Assembly: GCF_012910715.1 (NCBI RefSeq) | Contig: NZ_JABBHF010000005.1 | Coordinates: forward strand, 1-64,000 | DNA length: 64,000 nucleotides | Source of the DNA: Flavivirga algicola | GTDB taxonomy: Bacteria > Bacteroidota > Bacteroidia > Flavobacteriales > Flavobacteriaceae | Direction: 5' to 3' | Shown here: piece by piece, positions 7,273 to 15,768 of the stretch | Position numbering within the stretch: position 1 is the first letter of the stretch | Layout: the number at the start of each line of letters is the position of its first letter | Translations under genes and position numbers: made by a program | The notes under the pieces: model-generated | Told to the model about the DNA's origin: nothing | Databases searched by the model: none | The model's input: the letters and a program-made list of their open reading frames with translations, nothing else

Positions 7273-10122
7273 TTATGCTTCTACATAAGCCTCAATAGGT
7301 GTGCAGGAACATATTAAATTTCTGTCTCCATAAGCATCATCAACACGTCTTACGCTAGGCCAAAATTTATTATCCCTAACATATTTTAAAGGAAAGGCTG
7401 CGGCTTCTCGAGTGTACGGAAAATACCATTCATCCGATGTAATCATGTCTAACGTATGTGGCGCATTCTTTAAAATATTATTATCATCGTCTTTAGAAGC
7501 ACTGTCTATTTCTTTTCTAATGGAAATCATGGCGTCACAAAACCTGTCAATTTCTGCTTTGCTTTCACTTTCTGTAGGCTCAATCATTAAAGTACCGGCT
7601 ACAGGAAAAGATACGGTTGGTGCATGAAAACCGTAATCCATTAAGCGTTTTGCAATATCTGTAACTTCAATACCATTTGCTTTAAATGGTCGGCAATCTA
7701 CGATCATTTCATGTGCGGCACGTCCACGCTCACCCGAATATAAGGTATCAAAACTGCCTTCTAAGCGATGCTTGATATAATTAGCGTTCAAAATGGCAAT
7801 TTTTGTAGACGCTCTTAAACCTTCAGCCCCTAACATTTTTATATAACCATATGATATTAAACAAGCCAATGCCGATCCAAAAGGAGCAGCCGAAATAGCT
7901 GTGATGGCCTTTTTTCCACCAGTTTTAATTATAGGGTTTCCAGGTAAAAACGGTACAAGTTGTTTTGCAACACAAATAGGACCAACTCCTGGGCCACCAC
8001 CACCATGAGGAATGGCAAAGGTTTTATGTAAATTTAAATGACATACATCGGCTCCTATATTCCCTGGGTTTGTTAACCCTACCTGGGCATTCATGTTGGC
8101 GCCGTCCATGTAAACTTGCCCGCCATTATCATGAATAATTTGAGTAATTTCTTTAATAGCCGACTCATAAACACCATGAGTAGAAGGATATGTTACCATT
8201 AAAGCGGATAAATGATCTTTATGTAATTCAGCTTTTTCACGTAGATCATCCACATCAATGTTCCCTTCTGCTGTCGATTTTGTTACGATAACTTTCATGC
8301 CAGCCATAACGGCACTGGCAGGGTTGGTGCCATGTGCAGATGAAGGAATTAAACATATATTTCTATGATGGTCACCACGAGATTCATGATATGCTTTAAT
8401 AACCATAAGTCCAGCAAATTCACCTTGTGCTCCAGAATTTGGCTGTAATGAAGTGGCTGCGAAGCCAGTTATTTCTGTTAATTGATCTTCAAGTTCTTTT
8501 AAAACGGTTAAGTAACCCTTAGCTTGTTTTAAAGGTGCAAAAGGATGGATATTACCCCACTTAAACCAGCTTAGCGGTAACATTTCCGAAGCAGCATTCA
8601 ATTTCATGGTACAAGACCCTAAAGAAATCATAGAATGATTCAATGCCAGATCTTTGCGTTCAAGAAGTTTTATATAACGCATTAATTCAGTTTCAGAATG
8701 GTATTTGTTAAAAACATCTGATGCTAAGAAATCGGAGGTTCTTTGCATAGATTCTGAAACATTATTTGCCTTATTAATAGCCGAGATCGTAATAGTTTCT
8801 TTTTTGGCAGCTTCAGCAAAAACAGAAATTAAATAGTTAATATCTCTAATCGAGGTTGTCTCATTAATGGCTATAATGACTGTTTCTTTGTCAGGATAAT
8901 ATAAATTTACTTTTTTCTCTTTGGCAATTTCTTTTATTTTTTTTGACTTCGTTTTTATTTGAAGAGTGTCAAAGTATGATGTATTAATTTGATTGTACCC
9001 TAATTTATCCAAAGCATTTGCCAATTCAGAAGCTTTATTATGAACCTTATTAGCAATAAATTTTAAACCTTTTGGGCCATGGTACACTGCATACATGCTT
9101 GCCATAACAGCTAATAACACTTGAGCTGTACAGATATTAGAGGTTGCTTTATCCCTTTTTATATGTTGTTCGCGTGTTTGTAGGGCCATGCGCAAGGCTC
9201 TATGACCGTTTTTGTCTTTAGTAACACCAATAATTCTGCCTGGTAAATCACGTTTGTAAGCTTCTTTAGTTGCAAAAAATGCAGCATGAGGTCCTCCATA
9301 GCCCATAGGGATACCAAAACGTTGCGTGGTACCAACAACAACATCTGCTCCAAATTTTCCAGGAGCTTCCAATTTTATTAAACTGAGTATATCCGCAGCT
9401 ATGGCAACTTTAATCTGAGCTTCATTCGCCTTGGCTATAAACGTTTTAATATCGGTTATTTGACCATCTTTCCCTGGATATTGTAATATGGCTCCGAAAA
9501 AATCTGATGAAAAATTGAAAGTGTCTTCATCACCAATAACAAGTTCTATACCAATTGGAGTCGCTCGGGTTTGTAATAAGGATAGCGTTTGAGGCAGAAC
9601 ATTCTCTGAAACAAAGAATTTATTAACTCCAGATTTTTTCTGACTACGTTCTCGAACTGCAAATAATAAACTCATAGCTTCTGCAGCAGCCGTACTTTCA
9701 TCAAGAAGTGATGCATTTGCAATTTCCATACCTGTTAGGTCTATAACCATGGTTTGAAAATTTAATAGTGCTTCAAGTCTCCCTTGAGAAATTTCAGCTT
9801 GATATGGTGTATAAGCGGTATACCAACCTGGATTCTCAAGAATATTTCTTTGAATAACAGCTGGTAGAACGGTTGGGTGATACCCCAACCCAATATATGT
9901 TTTATAAGCTTTATTTTTTTTGGATAACTCATGAATGTGTAGTAGATATTCATGCTCAGTCATTGGGGCTTCTAAGTTTAGCCCATTTTTTAAGCGAATA
10001 TCATCTGGAATTGTTTCATATATCAATTGATCTAAAGAATCAACACCAAGGGTTTCAAGCATGAGGTTTTGGTCGTTTTCCGTAGGGCCAATGTGACGCA
10101 AAGCAAAAGCGTTTGTATTCAT
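7273..10122 (-). CDS. gcvP: Glycine dehydrogenase (decarboxylating), P protein
   Basis: This 949-residue PLP enzyme of the glycine cleavage system decarboxylates glycine and passes the aminomethyl group to the lipoyl H protein. Its length matches the single-chain P protein (about 950). The N-terminus has FALRHIGP; the PLP-lysine lies in HLNLHKTFAIPHGGGGPG, the lysine being near residue 699; SLGSCTMKLNA marks the start of the second half. The other glycine cleavage genes are not in this window. I see no glycine riboswitch in the short upstream region, but a TATTTTTG promoter box gives a leader of roughly 22 bases. Confidence 0.97.
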   Translation of the reverse strand: MNTNAFALRHIGPTENDQNLMLETLGVDSLDQLIYETIPDDIRLKNGLNLEAPMTEHEYLLHIHELSKKNKAYKTYIGLGYHPTVLPAVIQRNILENPGWYTAYTPYQAEISQGRLEALLNFQTMVIDLTGMEIANASLLDESTAAAEAMSLLFAVRERSQKKSGVNKFFVSENVLPQTLSLLQTRATPIGIELVIGDEDTFNFSSDFFGAILQYPGKDGQITDIKTFIAKANEAQIKVAIAADILSLIKLEAPGKFGADVVVGTTQRFGIPMGYGGPHAAFFATKEAYKRDLPGRIIGVTKDKNGHRALRMALQTREQHIKRDKATSNICTAQVLLAVMASMYAVYHGPKGLKFIANKVHNKASELANALDKLGYNQINTSYFDTLQIKTKSKKIKEIAKEKKVNLYYPDKETVIIAINETTSIRDINYLISVFAEAAKKETITISAINKANNVSESMQRTSDFLASDVFNKYHSETELMRYIKLLERKDLALNHSMISLGSCTMKLNAASEMLPLSWFKWGNIHPFAPLKQAKGYLTVLKELEDQLTEITGFAATSLQPNSGAQGEFAGLMVIKAYHESRGDHHRNICLIPSSAHGTNPASAVMAGMKVIVTKSTAEGNIDVDDLREKAELHKDHLSALMVTYPSTHGVYESAIKEITQIIHDNGGQVYMDGANMNAQVGLTNPGNIGADVCHLNLHKTFAIPHGGGGPGVGPICVAKQLVPFLPGNPIIKTGGKKAITAISAAPFGSALACLISYGYIKMLGAEGLRASTKIAILNANYIKHRLEGSFDTLYSGERGRAAHEMIVDCRPFKANGIEVTDIAKRLMDYGFHAPTVSFPVAGTLMIEPTESESKAEIDRFCDAMISIRKEIDSASKDDDNNILKNAPHTLDMITSDEWYFPYTREAAAFPLKYVRDNKFWPSVRRVDDAYGDRNLICSCTPIEAYVEA

Positions 10123-10148
10123 TAAAGTGGAATTAATTATATAATTCG

Positions 10149-10156
10149 CAAAAATA
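10149..10156 (-). promoter_or_regulatory. Promoter box (TATTTTTG) for gcvP
   Basis: Read on the minus strand this matches TAnnTTTG and ends 26 bases before the gcvP start codon. No TTG is present at the optimal upstream spacing. Confidence 0.5.
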
Positions 10157-10242
10157 CATAATATTTAATGTGTTTTATTGCATAAAATGGAAAGTTTTTA
10201 ACCTTTTTGAGGCGTTATCAACACTTTGATTATTTTTACATT

Positions 10243-11076
10243 ATGAAATTTATAAAGCAGCTTTTTAATTTCTATTTAAACAGTAGTATACACGTTGCCT
10301 TATCGGTATTTTCATTGACATGGATAACACTTATGGAGTTTGAAATACCTTATGACGAAAATATCCTCTACTTTGTGTTTTATGCAACTCTCACTGGGTA
10401 CAATTTTGTTAAGTATTTTGGGATCGCAAAATTTCATCATAGAAGCTTGACAAATTGGCTAAAATTGATTCAAGTGTTTTCTCTTTTTAGCTTTCTTTTT
10501 ATGTGTTATTATACGTTTAAATTAAATACTAAAACCTTAATTTGTGTTGTTGGTTTTGCTGTTATTACATTTTTATATGCCATTCCTTTTTTACCAAAAC
10601 GTTTTTTTTTGGATAAGCAACATAATTTAAGGAGTATAGGCGGACTAAAAATTTACTTAATAGCCTTGATTTGGTCTGGAGTGACTGTATTACTTCCTCT
10701 AATAAATAATAATTATCATATCGGTACCGATGTTATGATAACAGCAATTCAAAGATATCTCTTCATAATGGTTTTAATGTTGCCTTTTGAAATTAGGGAT
10801 TTGAGGTACGATAGTTTAAAGCTCTCAACGATTCCTCAAAAAATAGGGGTCAAACAAACAAAAATAATAGGAGGGATATTGCTTGCGGTGTTCTTTTTTC
10901 TAGATTTTTTTAAAAGAGAGACAGGCATGGTGCAAGTAATTATTTTAATGACAATTACATGTATAACCCTATTGTTTTTAGTTTTTTCTAAAGTGGAACA
11001 AGGAAAAAGTTATAGTGCTTTTTGGGTGGAGAGCATACCAATTATATGGCTTATACTACTGTTACTATTCTATTAA
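10243..11076 (+). CDS. UbiA prenyltransferase-like membrane protein
   Basis: The 277-residue product is highly hydrophobic, with about eight membrane segments. A loop reading EIRDLRYD, followed by TIPQKIG, resembles the second Asp-rich motif of UbiA enzymes, which bind the prenyl diphosphate through Mg ions. Where the first Asp motif (NxxxDxxxD) should be, the protein has YNFVKYFG, so the usual first metal site is missing. It may be a diverged prenyltransferase or an inactive relative. The start is taken at ATG 10243, because a TTG twelve codons earlier adds an atypical charged stretch. It diverges from gcvP and converges on the Cys-rich gene, its end overlapping that gene's end by four bases. 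Confidence 0.6.
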   Translation: MKFIKQLFNFYLNSSIHVALSVFSLTWITLMEFEIPYDENILYFVFYATLTGYNFVKYFGIAKFHHRSLTNWLKLIQVFSLFSFLFMCYYTFKLNTKTLICVVGFAVITFLYAIPFLPKRFFLDKQHNLRSIGGLKIYLIALIWSGVTVLLPLINNNYHIGTDVMITAIQRYLFIMVLMLPFEIRDLRYDSLKLSTIPQKIGVKQTKIIGGILLAVFFFLDFFKRETGMVQVIILMTITCITLLFLVFSKVEQGKSYSAFWVESIPIIWLILLLLFY

Positions 11077-11333
11077 TTGGAATGTTCTTTCAAAGCCTTT
11101 TCAAAGTCTAGTTTCATAGTCTCCTTGCATTTTTTATCAAGACATTCAACTTCAGATTTTTTTATGGCTTTAGTAAGTTTTGTATTGTTTTTTGTGTATT
11201 CTCTACAGGCTCTACAATATATTAAATGTATATTGAGTTTTATCTTCTCCCATAGGGTTGCCTCTTTATATTGTGTTTTATCGCATACATGATTTGCATC
11301 ATCACAAGGGATAAAAACCTTAATTTTACTCAT
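11073..11333 (-). CDS. Small Cys-rich protein paired with an ECF sigma factor (possible zinc-binding anti-sigma)
   Basis: This 86-residue soluble protein begins MSKIKVFIPCDDANHVCD and contains HLIYCRACREY, similar to the HxxxCxxC core of zf-HC2 anti-sigma zinc fingers, plus a later CLDKKC pair. It has no membrane segment, unlike classical FecR or RseA types. The start at 11333 lies two bases after the sigma factor's stop, so the two genes are translated together. By analogy with zf-HC2 proteins it may bind zinc and restrain the sigma factor, perhaps in response to redox state. That function is inference. Confidence 0.65.
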   Translation of the reverse strand: MSKIKVFIPCDDANHVCDKTQYKEATLWEKIKLNIHLIYCRACREYTKNNTKLTKAIKKSEVECLDKKCKETMKLDFEKALKEHSN

Positions 11334-11335
11334 AA

Positions 11336-11890
11336 TCAAAACCAATTTTCTTTTAAGCAATCTGCCATAGCTGTTCGTGCTCTGTGAATGATTACCCAAA
11401 GGTTAGACGCAGTAATATTTAATTCATTACAAATTACTTCGGTTTCGAAGCCTTGAATAGTTTTCATTTTAAAAACATCCGCTTGTTTTTCTGGTAATTT
11501 TCCTAAACAGTTATGAATGGCATCACCAAGTTCACTATTTTGCATAGTATCTTCTGCTGTTTTGTCAAAAGGATCTGCAACACGTTCTTCTAACCAATCA
11601 CCTTCGGTCTCAGAATCGTCATTATAGCTAATGCGTACTTCTGCTTTTCCCTTGTTTGAATTTATTTTGCGGTAGTGATCTATGATTTTTCGTTTTAAAA
11701 TAGAGATAAGCCATGTACGTTCGCTCGCTTCTCCTTTAAAGTTTTTCATAGATTTTAAACCAGCCAAGAAGGTGTCTTGTACTAAATCTTGTGCAATTTC
11801 TCTATCACTAACACGGGTAATGGTGTAGTTGTACAGGTAATCGGAATATAAATCGATCCATTGGTTAGGATTAATTTGATGATTGGGCAT
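11336..11890 (-). CDS. ECF-type RNA polymerase sigma factor
   Basis: This is a 184-residue sigma-70 family protein of the extracytoplasmic function group. Region 2 spans DREIAQDLVQDTFL through FKGEASERTWLISILKRKIIDHYRK; region 4 spans LPEKQADVFKMK through ITASNLWVIIHRARTAM, ending in a helix-turn-helix. An acidic linker (NDDSETEGDW) lies between them. The gene precedes a small Cys-rich protein that is a likely partner. A TATTTTTG box about 27 bases upstream should drive the pair. Target genes cannot be read from the window. Confidence 0.9.
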   Translation of the reverse strand: MPNHQINPNQWIDLYSDYLYNYTITRVSDREIAQDLVQDTFLAGLKSMKNFKGEASERTWLISILKRKIIDHYRKINSNKGKAEVRISYNDDSETEGDWLEERVADPFDKTAEDTMQNSELGDAIHNCLGKLPEKQADVFKMKTIQGFETEVICNELNITASNLWVIIHRARTAMADCLKENWF

Positions 11891-11916
11891 TATCTATGCG
11901 ATTGTTTTTAGAATTT

Positions 11917-11924
11917 CAAAAATA
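11917..11924 (-). promoter_or_regulatory. Promoter box (TATTTTTG) for the ECF sigma operon
   Basis: The minus strand reads TATTTTTG, matching the housekeeping TAnnTTTG box, and the implied leader is about 22 bases. No TTG lies at the usual upstream distance. Confidence 0.45.
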
Positions 11925-11968
11925 AGATAAAAAAATGACTTTTTTAATGCTTGATAAAATGAGTTGTC

Positions 11969-12661
11969 CTATTGTGGAATACCTTTTTGCACATGAATAG
12001 AAGAACCATTAACAAAACATGTGGAAATGTGTTTTATATTTTTAAACTTTAGAGGAAGCAATTTTAATATTTTACTATCAAAATTTGAATGTTGTATTTC
12101 ATAAAGCTCCCATGGTTTGTGAAATATTTTATATTGAAATGTTTTATTAAAGTTGTTCTTAACAAAGGCGATATTTCTGTCTACTACAAATTGTTCAAGT
12201 GTATTGGGGATTAGTTTATGAGTTTTAATAATACCAATAACAGCCGTTTTTGCCCTCTTATATTTATATTCTAATTTTATTGTATTATTTCTAACGAGCT
12301 TGTTTATAGTAATTGATTTAAAAAAATAAGGTTCATTATAAAATAGATTAGCTATCAATGCTATTATTGGTTTGGGAGCAAATTCCTTAATAAAAACGAC
12401 ACCCTTGGTTCCATCAATTTTAGATTTTACGTAGAAACGAAAATTTATTTGTCCAAAATGTTGATGCATGGGGATTTTAAATCCAAAAAAATTAACCTTA
12501 GAAAAGGTAAAAGCTACCATACTCATTAAAGCTTTGCCTTTGTATAAATCTAGCTCAGTATCTTTTGGAAGATAGGACTGTATAACATGCTTATCAATTT
12601 CGAAAGTCGTCATAATCAGATCCTCCCAATTACCTGACATAAATATGTTTTGGATTTTCAT
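11969..12661 (-). CDS. DUF2071 (YqjF-like) family protein
   Basis: The 230-residue protein resembles DUF2071/YqjF proteins: the N-terminal WEDLIMTTFEID and YLPKDTELDLYKGKALMSMVAFTF block, then INFRFYVKS and GVVFIKEFAPK. The biochemical role of the family is not established. Its start codon overlaps the stop of the upstream membrane-protein gene by four bases, so it is the third gene of the GbsR-headed operon. No signal peptide or clear transmembrane helix is seen. Confidence 0.7.
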   Translation of the reverse strand: MKIQNIFMSGNWEDLIMTTFEIDKHVIQSYLPKDTELDLYKGKALMSMVAFTFSKVNFFGFKIPMHQHFGQINFRFYVKSKIDGTKGVVFIKEFAPKPIIALIANLFYNEPYFFKSITINKLVRNNTIKLEYKYKRAKTAVIGIIKTHKLIPNTLEQFVVDRNIAFVKNNFNKTFQYKIFHKPWELYEIQHSNFDSKILKLLPLKFKNIKHISTCFVNGSSIHVQKGIPQ

Positions 12662-12981
12662 GATTTTTCAGATTTGTAAAGTAAGTATGTTATGTTTAAA
12701 TGAAGGAATGCCAAAAGTATACATAAAACAAAGTATGCTGAAGATGAGAATCCATTAGTGCTGGATATTATAAACAGAACAATGGCAGTGGTGATAGAAT
12801 AAATTATAAATTGTGTTTTTCCACTTTGATTAAGTTTTTGCAAATTACAAGTGATTATAAAAGCCATTATTAATTGAGCAGAACCCAATATAGTTAAGAA
12901 CATTAAGCCGAAAAAAGGTATAATAAAAAGTAAAACGTTAATTATTACGAGCCATTTGTTTGTGAGGTATAAATATTTCAT
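12658..12981 (-). CDS. Small four-helix membrane protein in the GbsR operon
   Basis: This 107-residue protein consists almost entirely of four hydrophobic helices separated by short polar turns. I do not recognise a named family. It lies between a GbsR-type regulator and a DUF2071 protein, overlapping the latter by four bases. A copy of the operator palindrome found before the regulator gene ends 15 bases upstream of its start, so it is likely controlled by that regulator. A role at the membrane linked to the DUF2071 protein is inferred only from linkage. Confidence 0.65.
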   Translation of the reverse strand: MKYLYLTNKWLVIINVLLFIIPFFGLMFLTILGSAQLIMAFIITCNLQKLNQSGKTQFIIYSITTAIVLFIISSTNGFSSSAYFVLCILLAFLHLNITYLLYKSEKS

Positions 12982-12995
12982 ATTTCAAATATTTA

Positions 12996-13021
12996 AAACT
13001 TTCAGAAATATTTGAAAGTTT
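12996..13021. promoter_or_regulatory. Second GbsR-type operator palindrome
   Basis: A 26-base inverted repeat with arms AAACTTTCA and TGAAAGTTT; 11 of 13 positions per half are symmetric. It shares its arms exactly with the palindrome at 13563-13588 and lies just before the membrane-protein gene. Binding by the adjacent regulator is inferred. Confidence 0.6.
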
Positions 13022-13034
13022 ATTGTAAATTTTT

Positions 13035-13538
13035 TTATTTAATAAGTTTGAGTAAAGATTTAGTTATCCAGTTTTGTTCCTGGTTTACAATCTTGTTCAT
13101 CATAGCATCTGCTGTTTCTGCTAAATCATGCAGTGCTTTGGTTTGTTTTATAAGCTCTTTGGTTTTTTCTGTCCCATCGTCTTTTATAGAGCTAACTTCC
13201 TTTAGTGTTTTAATTACAGGTTTTATTTCTCTCCTACTTCGTTCTTTAGCAATATGCCTTGCCAATTCCTGTACATCTTTTTCTGTAGTAAAAAACTCTT
13301 TTCGTTCACCAGGAATAAGTTCTTTTGTAACGATGCCCCAATCCATGAGCTGCCTCAAATTCATACTGGTATTGCCACGTGAAATTTTTAGCTCATCCAT
13401 GATCTCTTCCATGGATAATGGTTTTGTGGAAATGAAAAGAAGCGATTGTATTTGGGCCATGGCTTTATTTATACCCCATAATGAGCCTAAGCTCCCCCAG
13501 GTGCTTATAAATTTATCTTTTGCTTCTTGGTATTCCAT
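13035..13538 (-). CDS. GbsR/MarR-family transcriptional regulator
   Basis: The 167-residue protein has the GbsR-type winged helix: WGSLGSLWGINKAMAQIQSLLF, then LSMEEIMDELKISRGNTSMNLRQLMDWGIV as the recognition region, and a GERKEFFTTEKD wing. A long helical C-terminus likely dimerises. GbsR proteins repress genes linked to osmolyte or membrane functions in other bacteria. Here it heads an operon with a membrane protein and a DUF2071 protein. A perfect 26-base palindrome covers the upstream TTG element of its own promoter, so autorepression is likely. The promoter box ends four bases before the start codon, so the mRNA may be leaderless. Confidence 0.87.
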   Translation of the reverse strand: MEYQEAKDKFISTWGSLGSLWGINKAMAQIQSLLFISTKPLSMEEIMDELKISRGNTSMNLRQLMDWGIVTKELIPGERKEFFTTEKDVQELARHIAKERSRREIKPVIKTLKEVSSIKDDGTEKTKELIKQTKALHDLAETADAMMNKIVNQEQNWITKSLLKLIK

Positions 13539-13542
13539 ACAG

Positions 13543-13572
13543 CAAAGATATAAAAAATTTCTAAACTTTCAA
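13543..13572 (-). promoter_or_regulatory. Strong promoter for the GbsR operon
   Basis: On the minus strand TTG (13570-13572), 19 bases, then TATCTTTG (13543-13550): an exact match to the Bacteroidota arrangement. The TTG lies within the operator palindrome, so a bound regulator would block polymerase. Confidence 0.7.
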
Positions 13573-13588
13573 TAATTATTGAAAGTTT
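13563..13588. promoter_or_regulatory. GbsR-type operator, perfect 26-base palindrome
   Basis: AAACTTTCAATAA followed by its exact reverse complement. It overlaps the upstream promoter element of the GbsR gene and recurs in slightly degenerate form at 12996-13021. Confidence 0.7.
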
Positions 13589-13609
13589 GTTTTGTGCTGC
13601 TTCTGTGAA

Positions 13610-14605
13610 TTAAAAACTAACCAGTTCTCGGTTATATTTATTTTTATAGGCTACAGGCGTTAAACCTGTAAACCTTTTAAATAAAGATCTAAATGCTTTA
13701 GTGTCTGAGTAGCCGACAGAAAACATAACTTCATTAACCGTGTTCTGTGTAGATTCCAAAGCATTTTTGGCTGCTTCAACTTTTACGCGTTGAATATATT
13801 CCAATGGTGTATTGGCTGTGGCTTTTTTAAATCGCCTTATAAAATTACGCTGACTCACCGCTAACATACCTGATAGTTGTTCTACCGAGACTTTTTCGGA
13901 GACATTGTTTTCTATAAATAATTGTGCTCTTTGTATCAGGGTGTCGCTATGTTCTTTTTGACCCTTAAAAATGGCAAATTGGTTTTGATTATCCCTGCTA
14001 ATATCTATTTCGAAGAGTTTAGAGACGTAAACAGCAGCTTCTTGTCCGCAATATTTGTAAACCAAATGCAAGATTAGATTTAAAAATGAATAGGCACCAC
14101 CACTGGAATAAATACCTTCTTGATCGGTAACTATTTTTTCTGGTAGTACATGGATTTGAGGATACATCTGTCGGAATAAATCGATCCCTGCCCAGTGTGT
14201 GGTACATTGTTTATGGTCTAATAAGCCAGTTTCAGCCAATAAAAAAGCACCAAGGCATAAGCTTGCCACTTCGGCATTATGTTGCGTGTGTTGCTGTTTT
14301 ATCCACGGAATGAAAGCATTATTGGCAGTTATACCTTCAGCAATCCATTCGGGCTTGACCGCTGCAATAATGATAAGGTCGGTTTTGGGAATATCGTGGA
14401 TGGTAGCATCGCAATGTATTGAAAAAGCACCATCGTATAGAACCGTATCTTTATCAATACCAACAAGGTTTATATCAAAGAAAGGCTGTTGACTTTTTCC
14501 GGTTTGAATAACGAAGTCATTCACACTTTTAAAAATTTTATAAGGCCCAACAACACTGCTTAGAATGGTATTAGATTTAGGAACCAAGATGCTTACATGT
14601 TTCAT
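13610..14605 (-). CDS. GlxA-family AraC-type transcriptional regulator
   Basis: The 331-residue protein combines an N-terminal DJ-1/PfpI-like domain, including ASLCLGAFLLAETGLLD with the nucleophile-elbow cysteine position, and a C-terminal AraC helix-turn-helix pair (LSGMLAVSQRNFIRRFKK and VNEVMFSVGYSDTKAFRSLFKRFTG). This layout is typical of GlxA-type regulators. The ligand is unknown. It is transcribed away from the small-protein gene at 14742, which may be a target because the two starts are about 135 bases apart. It lies outside the GbsR operon, in the same direction. Confidence 0.85.
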   Translation of the reverse strand: MKHVSILVPKSNTILSSVVGPYKIFKSVNDFVIQTGKSQQPFFDINLVGIDKDTVLYDGAFSIHCDATIHDIPKTDLIIIAAVKPEWIAEGITANNAFIPWIKQQHTQHNAEVASLCLGAFLLAETGLLDHKQCTTHWAGIDLFRQMYPQIHVLPEKIVTDQEGIYSSGGAYSFLNLILHLVYKYCGQEAAVYVSKLFEIDISRDNQNQFAIFKGQKEHSDTLIQRAQLFIENNVSEKVSVEQLSGMLAVSQRNFIRRFKKATANTPLEYIQRVKVEAAKNALESTQNTVNEVMFSVGYSDTKAFRSLFKRFTGLTPVAYKNKYNRELVSF

Positions 14606-14712
14606 TGGTTTAAATGTTAATTAGTTTCGATTTTAAAAGTAAGATTAAATTTTGGCATAATCAACACCTAAAAGTGTCGTATTTGACCTCTTAAAAGCAT
14701 GTATTCATTTTA

Positions 14713-14720
14713 TAATTTTG
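14713..14720 (+). promoter_or_regulatory. Promoter box (TAATTTTG) before the small protein gene
   Basis: The sequence matches TAnnTTTG and places the transcript start near 14725, 17 bases before ATG 14742. This rules out the TTG codon at 14718 as the start. Confidence 0.5.
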
Positions 14721-14741
14721 AAAACACCGTTAAATAATCCC

Positions 14742-15065
14742 ATGGAACCCGAACAGTATTTCGAAACCATAAGAGTTAAATTTTGTTCTAGCCACAAAGG
14801 AGTGACTGCTGGCAAAATGATGCATTCTGAAGCGATACATTATAAAGGAAAAGTATTTGCATTTTTTTCTACAAAACAGAAGATGGTATTTAAGCTTGGA
14901 AAACAGTTTAATGTTCAGGTGGTCGATGTACCATTGGAAATGTTTAGTCCGTTTAAAAATAAAAAACCTATGTCAGGTTGGTATCAATTGGGTGTTGAAT
15001 ATAAAGATTCGTGGGAGTCGCTTACAAACTTGGCATTGGATACAATAATTCATAAAGACAAATGA
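14742..15065 (+). CDS. Small protein of unknown function, TfoX/YjbR-like layout
   Basis: This 107-residue soluble protein begins MEPEQYFETI. Its order of elements, GKMMHSEAIHYKGKVFAFF, KMVFKLGKQF, then a PFKNKKPMSGWYQLGVEY block before a last helix, resembles the fold of TfoX N-terminal or YjbR proteins, but I cannot assign a family with confidence. The start is set by the promoter box just upstream. Its last four bases overlap the start of the DUF2461 gene, so the two are cotranslated. It diverges from the GlxA-type regulator. Confidence 0.6.
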   Translation: MEPEQYFETIRVKFCSSHKGVTAGKMMHSEAIHYKGKVFAFFSTKQKMVFKLGKQFNVQVVDVPLEMFSPFKNKKPMSGWYQLGVEYKDSWESLTNLALDTIIHKDK

Positions 15066-15718
15066 TAACACAAGCTTACACCGAATTCTTTAAAGAACTG
15101 AATGAAAATAATAATAAAGAATGGTTTCATGCCAATAAGAAGCGCTATGAAAATGATGTTAAACAACCTTTTTTAGAATTACTTTCAGAACTGCTTCCAA
15201 TACTTCATGAATGGGACAGCCGAATTCCAACCGAAGAAAAGAAAGCCCTGTTTCGAATAAATAGAGATGTTCGATTTTCAAAAGATAAGACACCTTATCA
15301 TACTATCTTAAAAGCTGGGTTTTCTCCTAATGGTAAAAAGTCTATGCTTCCTGGGTATTATTTGGGTATTAGTGCAGATTCGATCCACGTTGGAGGCGGG
15401 CTATTTAGTGTTAAATCACCAGAATTAAAAGCAGTAAGAAATCATATAGCCCATAATATTGACGATTTTTTAGCTATAACTAAAGCAGAAGAATTCAATG
15501 ATGTTTTAGGAGGGATGATGGGGGATGTGTCTAAACGTATTGATAAAGCTCATGAAGCTGTGGCGAATAAAACACCATTAATATATAACAAACAGTTTTA
15601 TGCTATGGCTAACCTTTCTTTAACAAGTTATTATAATTCACCTAACCTAAAGAAGGATATTATAAAACATTTTAGTGCCATAAGGCCTTTAAATGAGTTT
15701 TTAAATAATTCATTTTAA
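15062..15718 (+). CDS. DUF2461 (TIGR02453) family protein
   Basis: The 218-residue protein matches the DUF2461 pattern: LNENNNKEWFHANKKRYE near the N-terminus, FRINRDVRFSKDKTPYH, and GYYLGISADSIHVGGGLF. The family is widespread and its function is not known. It overlaps the preceding small-protein gene by four bases. No signal peptide or membrane segment is visible, so it should be cytoplasmic. Confidence 0.85.
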   Translation: MITQAYTEFFKELNENNNKEWFHANKKRYENDVKQPFLELLSELLPILHEWDSRIPTEEKKALFRINRDVRFSKDKTPYHTILKAGFSPNGKKSMLPGYYLGISADSIHVGGGLFSVKSPELKAVRNHIAHNIDDFLAITKAEEFNDVLGGMMGDVSKRIDKAHEAVANKTPLIYNKQFYAMANLSLTSYYNSPNLKKDIIKHFSAIRPLNEFLNNSF

Positions 15719-15768
15719 GGTGCTTTTATACAAATTAAAGATTATTAATTATAAAATCAATAAAAATT

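Noticed and set aside
10123-10206. Possible glycine riboswitch before gcvP
   Set aside because: The spacer is too short and AT-rich, and contains only a promoter box; no paired helices of that class are visible.
13012-13575. 187-codon open frame on the plus strand opposite the GbsR gene
   Set aside because: It is antisense to a well-supported gene, crosses the operator palindrome, and its translation has no recognisable motif; a shadow frame.
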